Shown: positions 1 to 6,149, counted from the first letter of the stretch. The stretch is 7,272 nt of DNA from Acidimicrobiaceae bacterium (GCA_003514205.1 DORQ01000126.1:349-7620), one strand, 5' to 3'. A program made the numbers and translations. Notes: a model not told the origin generated them from the sequence alone.

Positions 1-824
1 TCTTCCCCGGCGGCGACATCGGCTCGCTGGCGGTGCACGGCACGGTCAACGACCTTGCTTGCTCGGGCGCTGAGCCCCTCTACCTATCGGCCGCCTTCAT
101 CATCGAGGAAGGCATGTCAATGGACACGCTCTCCAGGATTGCCGAATCGATGAGCGCCGCGGCAGCAGCTGCTGGCGTCGCTATCGTCGCTGGCGACACC
201 AAGGTTGTGGAGCGAGGCAGAGGCGATGGGGTCTTCATCACCACCACCGGAATCGGGCTCCTGCGGTCAGGAGTCGATGTACGGCCTGAGCGGGCCGAGC
301 CCGGCGATGTGATCATCGTTTCGGGGCCAATCGGCCAGCACGGCGTCGCGGTGATGAGCGTTCGTGACGGACTTGAGTTCGGCTCACCAGTTGTGAGCGA
401 TTCCGCGCCGGTGCATGGGCTGGTCGCCGCGCTCTTCAGCGCGGGCATCGATGTACACGTTCTCCGCGATCCAACCCGCGGCGGTGTCGCGGCGGCACTC
501 AACGAGATCGCAGTCGCTGCCGCTGTTGGGGTGCAGATCGACGAGATCACGGTTCCGGTCTCAGCAACGGTTCGTAGCGCGTGCGCGCTCCTTGGTCTCG
601 ACCCTCTGCAAGTTGCTAACGAAGGCCGCGTCATCGCCTTCGTGTCCGCAGAAGATGAGGAAGCAGCATTGGCCGCGTTTCGTTCATGCGCTGCTGGAGT
701 TGACGCTGTTGTCATCGGTCGAGTCGTTGCGGACCACCCAGGAATGGTCGTCGGCAACACCGCCATCGGCGGCACCAGAGTCATCGACCTACCGCTCGGA
801 GAACTGCTCCCCCGAATCTGTTAA
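1..824 (+). CDS. hypE: HypE, hydrogenase maturation (carbamoyl dehydratase), 5' end missing
   Basis: HypE converts the carbamoyl group that HypF places on its C-terminal cysteine into a thiocyanate, using ATP. The cyanide then goes to the iron of the [NiFe] active site through HypC-HypD. The reading frame is already open at base 3 (F-P-G-G-D-I-G-S-L-A-V-H-G-T), so the start lies outside the window. About 273 residues are present, against roughly 330-350 usual for the family. Visible family marks are V-N-D-L-A-C-S-G-A near the beginning of the fragment, G-D-T-K-V-V around bases 195-212, D-P-T-R-G-G-V-A-A-A-L-N-E-I-A around bases 468-512 (PurM/AIRS C-terminal domain), and the terminal P-R-I-C with the reactive cysteine. 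The GTG at 33 is internal and not the start. The gene converges on the hydrogenase operon and shares its TAA region with the last gene of that operon. The identification is very secure. Confidence 0.97.
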   Translation, partial: FPGGDIGSLAVHGTVNDLACSGAEPLYLSAAFIIEEGMSMDTLSRIAESMSAAAAAAGVAIVAGDTKVVERGRGDGVFITTTGIGLLRSGVDVRPERAEPGDVIIVSGPIGQHGVAVMSVRDGLEFGSPVVSDSAPVHGLVAALFSAGIDVHVLRDPTRGGVAAALNEIAVAAAVGVQIDEITVPVSATVRSACALLGLDPLQVANEGRVIAFVSAEDEEAALAAFRSCAAGVDAVVIGRVVADHPGMVVGNTAIGGTRVIDLPLGELLPRIC

Positions 825-1297
825 TGGCTCAGGTCGATCTCGATCTCCGCTGCCAGGTGGACTGCCGCCGCGGCGCAGCCAGAATCCACCTCCCGACTCA
901 GCCCAACGCCATCGGCGAAATCAACTCCTTCAATGCCGAGAACCCTGATGGTTTGGGGGAGGCAGTCAAGCACCCGAGCGAGTTCCACCGCGTCGCTGAG
1001 GCCCATCATGTGGCCACCCCCAAGCCGCACGCCGTGGTCGTCCATCTCCTCCAGGCGTTCGGCGGAGACTTCATGGAAGGAACCGGCCCGACGTCCAGAT
1101 CGAACAGCGTCGATCAGCCACACCGAACGCGAGCCTTCCCAGGATTGGATGAGCCGAACCGGTTCTCCGTCAAGCTCGACGAGACGAACCTGGGCGGGAT
1201 CGACGAGGGGACCAAGGCGAGCGAGAACGCTTGCCGCGGCGCCGTCATCGCGTCGATAGGGGTTGCCGATACCGATCACCGTGACCGGCGGGATCAT
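821..1297 (-). CDS. [NiFe]-hydrogenase maturation endopeptidase (HycI/HybD/HoxW family)
   Basis: This 158-residue protein is a nickel-dependent endopeptidase of the hydrogenase maturation family. It removes the C-terminal peptide of the large subunit once the NiFe centre is in place. It starts with the family signature V-I-G-I-G-N-P-Y-R-R-D-D-G (residues 7-19). Asp18 takes the place of the first metal ligand (Glu16 in E. coli HybD), Asp63 in L-I-D-A the second, and His96 in G-G-G-H-M-M-G-L-S the third. Its length is typical. The ATG at 1297 overlaps the TGA of the large-subunit gene as ATGA, and no strong Shine-Dalgarno is visible, so translation is probably coupled to hyhL. The neighbouring large subunit is its obvious substrate. 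The stop codon at 821-823 overlaps the stop of hypE on the other strand. Confidence 0.95.
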   Translation of the reverse strand: MIPPVTVIGIGNPYRRDDGAAASVLARLGPLVDPAQVRLVELDGEPVRLIQSWEGSRSVWLIDAVRSGRRAGSFHEVSAERLEEMDDHGVRLGGGHMMGLSDAVELARVLDCLPQTIRVLGIEGVDFADGVGLSREVDSGCAAAAVHLAAEIEIDLSH

Positions 1298-2601
1298 GAC
1301 CGCAGCACTCGGAGGTCGAGGAAGTGAGTGGCGCAGGAGATGCAGGGGTCATAGTTGCGCACTGCCTGTTCGCAGATGTGTTCTAGCGCAGCGTCGTCGA
1401 GGTGCAATGAATTGCCAATGAGGTGAATCAGGTCATGTTCGATCACTGGCTGGTTCTGTGAGGTGGGCGGGACGATGCGTGCATCGGCGATCAAGCCATT
1501 AGCGTCAATCTCGTATCGGTGGAACAGCAGCCCACGTGGCGCTTCAGTCCACCCGCAGCCGATGCCCTCCCTAGCCTCCACCGGCACGGCGGCCCGCGTC
1601 GGAACGAGGTATCGCTCGGCAATACTGAGGGCGACTTCGCACGCGTGGACTGTTTCGATGGCGCGCACCACAATGCTGCGAAACGGGTTGCGTTCCGCCG
1701 AAGTGAGCCCGAGCTCGGCGGCGAGACCTGCTGCCCGTGGGGCGAGAAGATCGGCGTTCAGAGCGAATCGAGCGAGCGGACCAACCAGGTAATCGCCCCC
1801 TGCCAGCATCTGCCCGTGCAGCGCTGTGGAGTGCTCGACCTGTACCTCTGCGAAGTGGTCCAAGTACTCCTCCACACCGATATCAAGTCCAGTGGTGCTG
1901 ACCAGCCGTTCACCGAGCATTGGGTACTCCGTGGGGTGGCGCAACGAGACAAGAGCCGTGCCATCGGGAAGCTCGTGATCTGGCATCGGAAACGTGGCCA
2001 CCCAACGGGCGATCTCGCTTGCCGCATCGAGGCCCGCCCGCAGTTCCTCCGCGAGGGCAGCCATCGTTGCTGTCGTCGGGGTGCTGTAGAACCCACCGAT
2101 CTTGACGTTCACCGGATGAACAGCCCGACCACCAACCACCTCGACGATGCGATTGCCGAGCTTCTTGAGTTGCAGGCCCCGCTCCACCTCGAAACGGTGC
2201 TCGGCGGCCATTGCGATGCCACTTGGGTAGCCGAGGAAGTCGGGCGCGTGGAGCAGGTGAATGTGCAACGTGTGGCTCTCAATCCACTCACCGCAATACA
2301 GAAGGTGCCGCAGATCCCGCAGTGGCGCGTCCACTTCCACACCCAATGCAGACTCGATGGCCTGACACGCACTCATCTGGTAGGCGACCGGACAGATCCC
2401 GCAGATGCGAGCCGTGATATCAGGCGGTTCGCTGTAGGCTCGACCGCGCAGAAAGGCCTCGAAGAACCGCGGTGGTTCGAAGATGCGGAGGTGCACGTCC
2501 GCCACCTCACCATCACGAACCTCGACAATGAGACCGCCCTCCCCCTCGACGCGGGTCAGAGCCTCAACGTTGAAGCGGCGGGCACGATGGTCGTGGGTCA
2601 T
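1294..2601 (-). CDS. hyhL: [NiFe]-hydrogenase large (alpha) subunit, group 3b type
   Basis: This is the catalytic subunit, binding the Ni-Fe(CN)2CO centre that interconverts H2 with protons and electrons in the cytoplasm. It has 435 residues. The N-terminal metal motif is A-R-I-C-G-I-C-P-V-A-Y-Q-M-S-A with Cys67 and Cys70; the C-terminal motif is D-P-C-I-S-C-A-T-H with Cys420 and Cys423. These four cysteines are the nickel ligands. Maturation cleavage is expected after His426 and would release nine residues (FLDLRVLRS). The C-P-V-A-Y-Q form of the first motif and the gene neighbourhood (beta, gamma, delta, alpha) point to group 3b, the NADP-linked bidirectional enzymes. No Tat signal or membrane segment is seen, as expected for a soluble enzyme. 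The ATG at 2601 overlaps the TGA of hyhS (ATGA), with GGAG about 7 bases upstream. The equivalent archaeal name is hydA. Confidence 0.97.
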   Translation of the reverse strand: MTHDHRARRFNVEALTRVEGEGGLIVEVRDGEVADVHLRIFEPPRFFEAFLRGRAYSEPPDITARICGICPVAYQMSACQAIESALGVEVDAPLRDLRHLLYCGEWIESHTLHIHLLHAPDFLGYPSGIAMAAEHRFEVERGLQLKKLGNRIVEVVGGRAVHPVNVKIGGFYSTPTTATMAALAEELRAGLDAASEIARWVATFPMPDHELPDGTALVSLRHPTEYPMLGERLVSTTGLDIGVEEYLDHFAEVQVEHSTALHGQMLAGGDYLVGPLARFALNADLLAPRAAGLAAELGLTSAERNPFRSIVVRAIETVHACEVALSIAERYLVPTRAAVPVEAREGIGCGWTEAPRGLLFHRYEIDANGLIADARIVPPTSQNQPVIEHDLIHLIGNSLHLDDAALEHICEQAVRNYDPCISCATHFLDLRVLRS

Positions 2602-3353
2602 GGCGTGGCTCCAGTGTCGAACTTCGTCACGTTGAATGTGCGCAACGAGGCCAGGACCTCGTGCTCGTCATTGCCGGCCACGCGCAGAACTTCAAGGAGT
2701 CCGGGAAGATTGGCGGACTCAGAAGGCCCGAAACAGCCAAAACAGCCGCGATTGATCGACGGGCACAGCGCTCCACAACCGGCGTGCGTCACTGGCCCGA
2801 GGCATGCCGTGCCTTCGGAGACCAACAGGCACGGAGTCCCTCGCTGCTTGCACTCCACGCACACACTATGGCTGGTCACGGGGGTTCTTCTGCCAGCAAG
2901 TAGCGCGGTGATGGTCGCGATGAGCTGCTCTTTGTTGATCGGGCAGCCATGCAACTCGTGGTCGACCTTGATGTGATGAGCGATGGGCGTACTCGTGGCC
3001 AGCGTGTCGATCCAGTCGGGCCGCGCATAGATGTGGCGAGTGTATTCCTCAACGTCGGCGTAGTTGCGAAGCGCCTGAATACCGCCAGCAGTCGCGCAGG
3101 CACCAATCGTCACTACGATGCCCGACCTCTCCCGAACCTCTCGGATTCGCTCCGCGTCGTGATTGGTGGTGATTGAACCTTCGACAAGGGAGATATCGAA
3201 GTGATCGAGCATTTCTTCAGGACCAGCTTCAAGGAACATGCGGAAGTCGAGCGCTGCTGCAATAGCAAGCAACTCATCTTCACAATCGAGGATCGTGAGT
3301 TGGCAGCCATCGCAGGAGGCGAACTTCCACACTGCAACCGTGGGCCGAGTCAT
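2598..3353 (-). CDS. hyhS: [NiFe]-hydrogenase small (delta) subunit, three Fe-S clusters
   Basis: This 251-residue electron-transfer subunit docks to HyhL. The proximal [4Fe-4S] cluster is recognisable from F-A-S-C-D-G-C-Q-L (Cys14, Cys17), I-G-A-C-A-T-A-G-G (Cys86) and H-G-C-P-I-N (Cys137). The C-terminal part has cysteines at 165, 168, 175, 184, 193, 197, 204 and 207, enough for two further clusters. It includes G-C-F-G-C-F-G-P, as in other group 3 small subunits. There is no twin-arginine signal peptide, so the enzyme is cytoplasmic. I chose the ATG at 3353 because it forms an ATGA overlap with the stop of hyhG, has TGAGG (complement of 3359-3363) 5 bases upstream, and begins directly with the conserved T-V-A-V-W-K-F-A-S-C-D-G-C. 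The frame stays open to a GTG at 3416, but those 21 extra residues lie inside hyhG and do not look like this family. Also called hydD (delta) in Pyrococcus. Confidence 0.96.
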   Translation of the reverse strand: MTRPTVAVWKFASCDGCQLTILDCEDELLAIAAALDFRMFLEAGPEEMLDHFDISLVEGSITTNHDAERIREVRERSGIVVTIGACATAGGIQALRNYADVEEYTRHIYARPDWIDTLATSTPIAHHIKVDHELHGCPINKEQLIATITALLAGRRTPVTSHSVCVECKQRGTPCLLVSEGTACLGPVTHAGCGALCPSINRGCFGCFGPSESANLPGLLEVLRVAGNDEHEVLASLRTFNVTKFDTGATP

Positions 3354-4204
3354 CGTTGCCTCACTTCCATAAGATCGCCCACATCTGACCAGCGAACCAC
3401 CGCCCCATCGCGACACAGAATGAGGGGGCCAAGTTGGCAGCGTCCGCAGTGGCCAATGGCGCAGTGCATGTTGCGTTCAAGTGACAAGTACACGTGGTCG
3501 GCAGGAGTGCCACTGGCGATGAGCGCTCGGGCGGCCGTGGTCATCATGATCTCTGGGCCGCAGACAAACGCTATCTGGTGCGGCTCCGCGAGCCGCTCGA
3601 TGAGCGCTGTCGCCGTGCCCACTGCCCCAGTCCAGGTTCGGTCCGCAGCATCGACGGTGACAACCACGTTGACTCCAGCATCGATCCACCGTTGGAGGTG
3701 TTCGGGGTAGAGCAATTGTGCGGGTTCGCGGGAACCGATGATCAGCGTCACGCGTGAGGAGGTCAACGAGGCACTCGCCACCAGTGCGTCGATCGCGAGC
3801 CGCAGTGGTGCAAGACCAAGTCCACCCGCAACAACAACCGCATCGAGCCCGGTCGCCTCGGCCACTGGCCAGGCAGTTCCGAACGGGCCCCGGACTCCCA
3901 ACAGCGCTCCAAGCTCACAGTTCACAACAGATGCGCTGACTGCGCCGACGTTGCGCACTGTCAGATTGATGGCCCCGTTTGGCCCGAGACCACTCACCGA
4001 AATGGGAATCTCGCCCACGCCGAACCCCCACAACATCACGAATTGGCCGGGTTCCACGTCCGCCAACTGGCGCCCGCGCGGCTCAAGCGTGAGGGTCACC
4101 ACGTCGGCGGTTTCAACCACCCGCGCCACAACCTCGTAGGGCTCCGGCTGTAGCGGATCGAGGCCCACCTCCGCGGGGGTTCTAGCGAGCACTGCCATAC
4201 ACAT
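3350..4204 (-). CDS. hyhG: Hydrogenase diaphorase (gamma) subunit: FAD, NAD(P) and [2Fe-2S]
   Basis: This subunit passes electrons between NAD(P)H and the Fe-S chain of the hydrogenase. It is a ferredoxin-reductase-like protein of 284 residues. An FAD-binding barrel covers about residues 22-115, with P-G-Q-F-V-M-L (52-58) and G-E-I-P-I-S (64-69) where many relatives have R-x-Y-S. An NAD(P)-binding fold follows, with V-A-G-G-L-G-L-A-P-L and later F-V-C-G-P-E-I-M-M. The C-terminus has a PyrK/HydG-like [2Fe-2S] motif, Cys248-x4-Cys253-x2-Cys256-x7-Cys264. The start is uncertain: ATG at 4204, ATG at 4198 and GTG at 4192 are all in frame, all within the end of the preceding gene, and none has a convincing Shine-Dalgarno. 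I give the longest, which overlaps the CNBD gene by 23 bases; the choice changes only up to four N-terminal residues. The 3' end overlaps hyhS as ATGA. Confidence 0.94.
   Translation of the reverse strand: MCMAVLARTPAEVGLDPLQPEPYEVVARVVETADVVTLTLEPRGRQLADVEPGQFVMLWGFGVGEIPISVSGLGPNGAINLTVRNVGAVSASVVNCELGALLGVRGPFGTAWPVAEATGLDAVVVAGGLGLAPLRLAIDALVASASLTSSRVTLIIGSREPAQLLYPEHLQRWIDAGVNVVVTVDAADRTWTGAVGTATALIERLAEPHQIAFVCGPEIMMTTAARALIASGTPADHVYLSLERNMHCAIGHCGRCQLGPLILCRDGAVVRWSDVGDLMEVRQR
3359..3363 (-). promoter_or_regulatory. Ribosome binding site deciding the hyhS start
   Basis: The coding strand reads TGAGG, then 5 bases, then the ATG at 3353. This, with the ATGA overlap, supports the start at 3353 against the GTG at 3416. 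Confidence 0.6.
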
Positions 4205-4643
4205 CCATCAGTTGATAACGAGCCGCTCCAAGCCTGGAAGCAACGACGCGGATGAGCCGAGTTCCGATCTGATAGCCAAGTTCATCATCCGCGGCACAGG
4301 CCCTCAGCAACTCTTTAGCGTCGATTGCCAAGGCCGTCAGCTCACTCAACGCCACGACGTCGAATTGCCACTCGTGAGGCTCAACGAACCAGGACCAACC
4401 CAGCACCTCCCCGGGATGCACCGTGGTCACGATCAGGGGATTCATGTCAGCCGCCGCGATCTCGATGCCCGCTCGTCCGTCAGTGACCATGAGGAACTGG
4501 TCAGCAGGCATTCCGACACGAGCAATCCACGCTCCCGCAGGGAACTCAACACGCTGAGTGAGCGAGGCGAGGCGAGCGGCCAGAGTTGGGTCAAGCCCGG
4601 CGAGGAATGGGTGCTCCAACAGTTCTGACTCGAGTGTGCTCAT
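4182..4643 (-). CDS. Stand-alone cyclic-nucleotide-binding-fold protein (Crp/Fnr-like, no DNA-binding domain)
   Basis: The 153 residues cover one cNMP-binding beta-roll (about 8-112) followed by C-terminal helices. There is no helix-turn-helix, so it is not a classical Crp/Fnr regulator. The N-terminal E-H-P-F-L-A-G-L-D-P and the core F-P-A-G-A-W-I-A-R-V-G-M-P-A-D-Q-F-L-M-V-T-D-G are typical of the family. In the phosphate-binding cassette (P-G-E-V-L-G-W-S-W, 77-85, continuing through 99) the usual Arg that holds the cyclic phosphate appears to be Trp92, so cAMP binding is doubtful. To my recollection this G-W-S-W subfamily recurs in redox operons; its ligand is unknown to me. The ATG at 4643 overlaps the TGA of hyhB (ATGA), with AGGA (complement of 4649-4652) 5 bases upstream. 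Its place between beta and gamma subunit genes suggests an allosteric or assembly partner of the hydrogenase; this is inference. Confidence 0.9.
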   Translation of the reverse strand: MSTLESELLEHPFLAGLDPTLAARLASLTQRVEFPAGAWIARVGMPADQFLMVTDGRAGIEIAAADMNPLIVTTVHPGEVLGWSWFVEPHEWQFDVVALSELTALAIDAKELLRACAADDELGYQIGTRLIRVVASRLGAARYQLMDVYGSAR

Positions 4644-5887
4644 GCTGTTCCTGGTCCTCCACTGTCCCGATGGTCACTGGCCCGATGGTCACTGGCCCGA
4701 TGGCCACTGTCCCGATGGTCACTGGCCCGATCAGTAATGTCCCGATCAGTAATGTCCCGATCGGTGTTGTCTCGATCAGCCGCTGGCCCGATCAGGGCGA
4801 GGGTCTCCTGCACGATGTCGATTCCCGCCGGGCACCATGTGGTGCACCGCCCACAGCCCACGCATCCAGAGGTGCCGAACTGCTCAGTCCAGGTGGCCAG
4901 CTTGTGAGTGAGCCACTGCCGATACCGTGCGGAGACAGATGCCCGAACTGGACGTCCGCCCAGGTTCGAGTGGTCGAGTTGAAAACAGGAGGCCCATTCC
5001 TGAGTTCGGCTGGCGACATCAGGTTCGAGTTCGGGGTGGTCGGTGAAGGTGGAGCAAAAGCAGGTCGGACAGACCATCGTGCAGTTGCTGCAGGCCAGAC
5101 ATCGATCGGCCACCTCCTCCCAATGCGGATGGAGTTCGGTTCCGGCCAACAGGGTCGGTAACTCCTTTCCAGAGAGTTTTGGCGCCAGGATGTCGGTGTC
5201 TGCTGCTCCGACGGCGACCGCAGCCGACCTATCCAGAGGCGTCGCGAGGCTGCCCGGCAAGCGAGCAAGCAGTTCGGCGCCGCGGTCTGTTCCCGACTCA
5301 GCCAGCAGTCGGTGCCCATCGGAATCATTCAGCTCTGTGAGTAGAAGGTCGAACCCATGCTGTGGCACCGGGCCGCCATCCATCGAGGTGCACCAGCATG
5401 TCGCCGAAGGGACTGCGCAGGTCACCGCAACGATGAACGCGTCACGGCGTCGCTCAGCGTAGCGAGGGTCGGGATAGTCAGGGTCCAGTTGCACGCGATC
5501 GAGCACTTCCAGTGCCGTCACCTCACAGTCGCGAACCCCGATGAACGCGAATGGACGTTCAGGCGCTGGAGGTCGAGTCACTGCAAAGGACCCGTCCGTT
5601 CGGCGGATTCGCAGTACCTCTTGATGTGCTGGGAACACGTACTGCTTCCACGAGGCCGCTCCTGGCGTGTAGCCGAAGCGAGTTTGGTCACCGGTTTCAT
5701 GCATCCGCCAACGACCGGGCGCCTGCTCGACTGCCCAACCCGTTGGCAGATCATCCCCTGACGAAAGGTCGTCGTATGCGATGACCCCACCGGTCACCAC
5801 CGGACCGACCACGCGGAAGCCATCGGCCAACAAGAGCTCTACGAGCGCGTCAAGACCACCCTGCGGATCAAGCTGGATCGCGTTCAC
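4640..5887 (-). CDS. hyhB: Hydrogenase beta subunit, ferredoxin-like 2x[4Fe-4S] protein with repetitive C-terminal tail
   Basis: This 415-residue subunit is the Fe-S protein linking the diaphorase and the hydrogenase dimer in group 3b enzymes (HydB of Pyrococcus). Two [4Fe-4S] motifs are plain: Cys263-x2-Cys266-x2-Cys269-x3-Cys273-Pro and Cys342-x2-Cys345-x2-Cys348-x3-Cys352-Pro. Other family cysteines are at 121 (V-R-D-C-E), 157, 164 and 166 (T-C-W-C-T-S-M) and in W-A-S-C-F-Q-L-D-H-S (301). After L-A-L-I-G-P-A-A (to 370), where the family normally ends, there are eight five-residue repeats rich in Asp, Arg, His and Ser (371-410) plus G-P-G-T-A. They are encoded by a 15-bp tandem repeat and are probably disordered. 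The start is GTG at 5887 with AGGAG 4 bases upstream, overlapping the stop of the preceding small ORF (GTGA). The 3' end overlaps the CNBD gene (ATGA). Confidence 0.95.
   Translation of the reverse strand: MNAIQLDPQGGLDALVELLLADGFRVVGPVVTGGVIAYDDLSSGDDLPTGWAVEQAPGRWRMHETGDQTRFGYTPGAASWKQYVFPAHQEVLRIRRTDGSFAVTRPPAPERPFAFIGVRDCEVTALEVLDRVQLDPDYPDPRYAERRRDAFIVAVTCAVPSATCWCTSMDGGPVPQHGFDLLLTELNDSDGHRLLAESGTDRGAELLARLPGSLATPLDRSAAVAVGAADTDILAPKLSGKELPTLLAGTELHPHWEEVADRCLACSNCTMVCPTCFCSTFTDHPELEPDVASRTQEWASCFQLDHSNLGGRPVRASVSARYRQWLTHKLATWTEQFGTSGCVGCGRCTTWCPAGIDIVQETLALIGPAADRDNTDRDITDRDITDRASDHRDSGHRASDHRASDHRDSGGPGTA
4649..4652 (-). promoter_or_regulatory. Ribosome binding site of the CNBD gene
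   Basis: The coding strand reads AGGA followed by acagc and ATG, a 5-base spacing, with an additional GGAGGA a little further upstream. Both lie in the last hyhB codons, between the tandem repeat and the ATGA overlap. The CNBD gene may therefore be initiated both by coupling and on its own. Confidence 0.6.
4666..4785 (-). repeat. 15-bp tandem repeat (minisatellite), eight in-frame copies at the 3' end of hyhB
   Basis: Units start at 4666, 4681, 4696, 4711, 4726, 4741, 4756 and 4771 on the plus strand. Copies at 4666, 4681 and 4711 are identical (cccgatggtcactgg) and 4696 differs at two positions. Copies 4726 and 4741 are identical to each other (cccgatcagtaatgt); 4756 and 4771 are the most diverged. 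Every copy but the last begins cccgat. On the coding strand they encode DRDNT, DRDIT, DRDIT, DRASD, HRDSG, HRASD, HRASD, HRDSG. Because 15 is a multiple of three, gain or loss of copies keeps the hyhB frame. A related cccgatcag lies just beyond, at 4787-4795 in the conserved L-I-G codons, and may be the seed. The array stops 22 bp before the CNBD start codon. Confidence 0.97.
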
Positions 5888-6138
5888 CTTGCTCCTGCCG
5901 GAGAGCCACTGAACATGAGCAACTGCCTGCGTGATCGATGTGCCTCGACGGTCTCACTGGCCTGCGTCACAGTTCCACGAATCGGGTCCGCACTCTCGAA
6001 CGGCGCGCACTCTCTGCAGACCAGACCGCCCGCTGTGGGCTGCGCTGCAATAGTGCCGATCATCTCCTCCAAGCTCGCAGGGTTCGCTGCTAGACGGCCA
6101 GAGCAATTGGTCCCAACCTCGCGCCCCGAACCGTGCAC
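5884..6138 (-). CDS. Small hypothetical protein, first ORF of the hydrogenase operon
   Basis: I do not recognise this 84-residue product. Arguments for a real gene are a GTG start at 6138 preceded by GGAGG with 6 bases spacing, a stop that overlaps the hyhB start as GTGA in the same style as the other junctions of the operon, and its place directly upstream of the beta subunit. The sequence has a C-x2-C pair (Cys41, Cys44 in L-V-C-R-E-C-A-P) and one more cysteine at 12. Its C-terminal third is charged and probably helical (T-V-E-A-H-R-S-R-R-Q-L-L-M-F). There is no signal peptide or membrane segment. A shorter form from the ATG at 6063 (59 residues) is possible. Codon third positions look only moderately GC-biased, so a non-coding leader cannot be excluded. 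A metal-binding accessory protein or a translational leader for hyhB would both fit the position, but neither is shown. Confidence 0.5.
   Translation of the reverse strand: MHGSGREVGTNCSGRLAANPASLEEMIGTIAAQPTAGGLVCRECAPFESADPIRGTVTQASETVEAHRSRRQLLMFSGSPAGAR
5892..5896 (-). promoter_or_regulatory. Ribosome binding site of hyhB (GTG start)
   Basis: The coding strand reads AGGAG, then caag, then GTG at 5887. The spacing is slightly short but the match is good, and it supports a GTG start for hyhB at this point. Confidence 0.7.
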
Positions 6139-6144
6139 CCGACC

Positions 6145-6149
6145 CCTCC
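6145..6149 (-). promoter_or_regulatory. Ribosome binding site of the small leader ORF
   Basis: The coding strand carries GGAGG (within TGGAGGGG), 6 bases before GTG at 6138. This is the best Shine-Dalgarno match seen in the operon and the main evidence that translation begins here. Confidence 0.55.

Larger units (their letters stand above)
821..6138 (-). other. Hydrogenase operon (orf84-hyhB-CNBD-hyhG-hyhS-hyhL-protease)
   Basis: Seven ORFs on the minus strand follow each other without any gap. Stop/start overlaps are GTGA at 5884-5887 and ATGA at 4640-4643, 3350-3353, 2598-2601 and 1294-1297; the CNBD-to-hyhG junction overlaps by up to 23 bases. This implies one transcript and coupled translation, so subunits and the specific endopeptidase are made together. 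The hyp maturation genes, represented by hypE, are on the opposite strand and need their own promoter. Confidence 0.9.

Noticed and set aside
80..784. A 234-codon minus-strand frame across hypE
   Set aside because: It is Ser/Thr/Ala/Pro-rich low-complexity translation antisense to the well-supported hypE.
800..870. Rho-independent terminator at the convergent junction
   Set aside because: Short GC-rich complementary stretches exist nearby, but no stem is followed by a run of T on either strand.
824..1327. A plus-strand frame of 167 codons starting right after hypE
   Set aside because: It is antisense to the endopeptidase gene, whose metal-binding motifs are intact; the translation resembles no family I know.
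1519..2976. A 485-codon open frame on the plus strand, longer than any gene it overlaps
   Set aside because: It lies wholly antisense to hyhL and hyhS, which have clear catalytic motifs; its translation shows no recognisable domain. Long antisense frames are common in GC-rich coding DNA.
3354..3416. N-terminal extension of hyhS to the GTG at 3416
   Set aside because: It would overlap hyhG by 67 bases, has no supporting family sequence, and the ATG at 3353 has both a ribosome binding site and an ATGA overlap.
4666..4785. Possible CRISPR array
   Set aside because: Units are 15 bp, directly adjacent and without unique spacers, and they are in frame inside a conserved gene.
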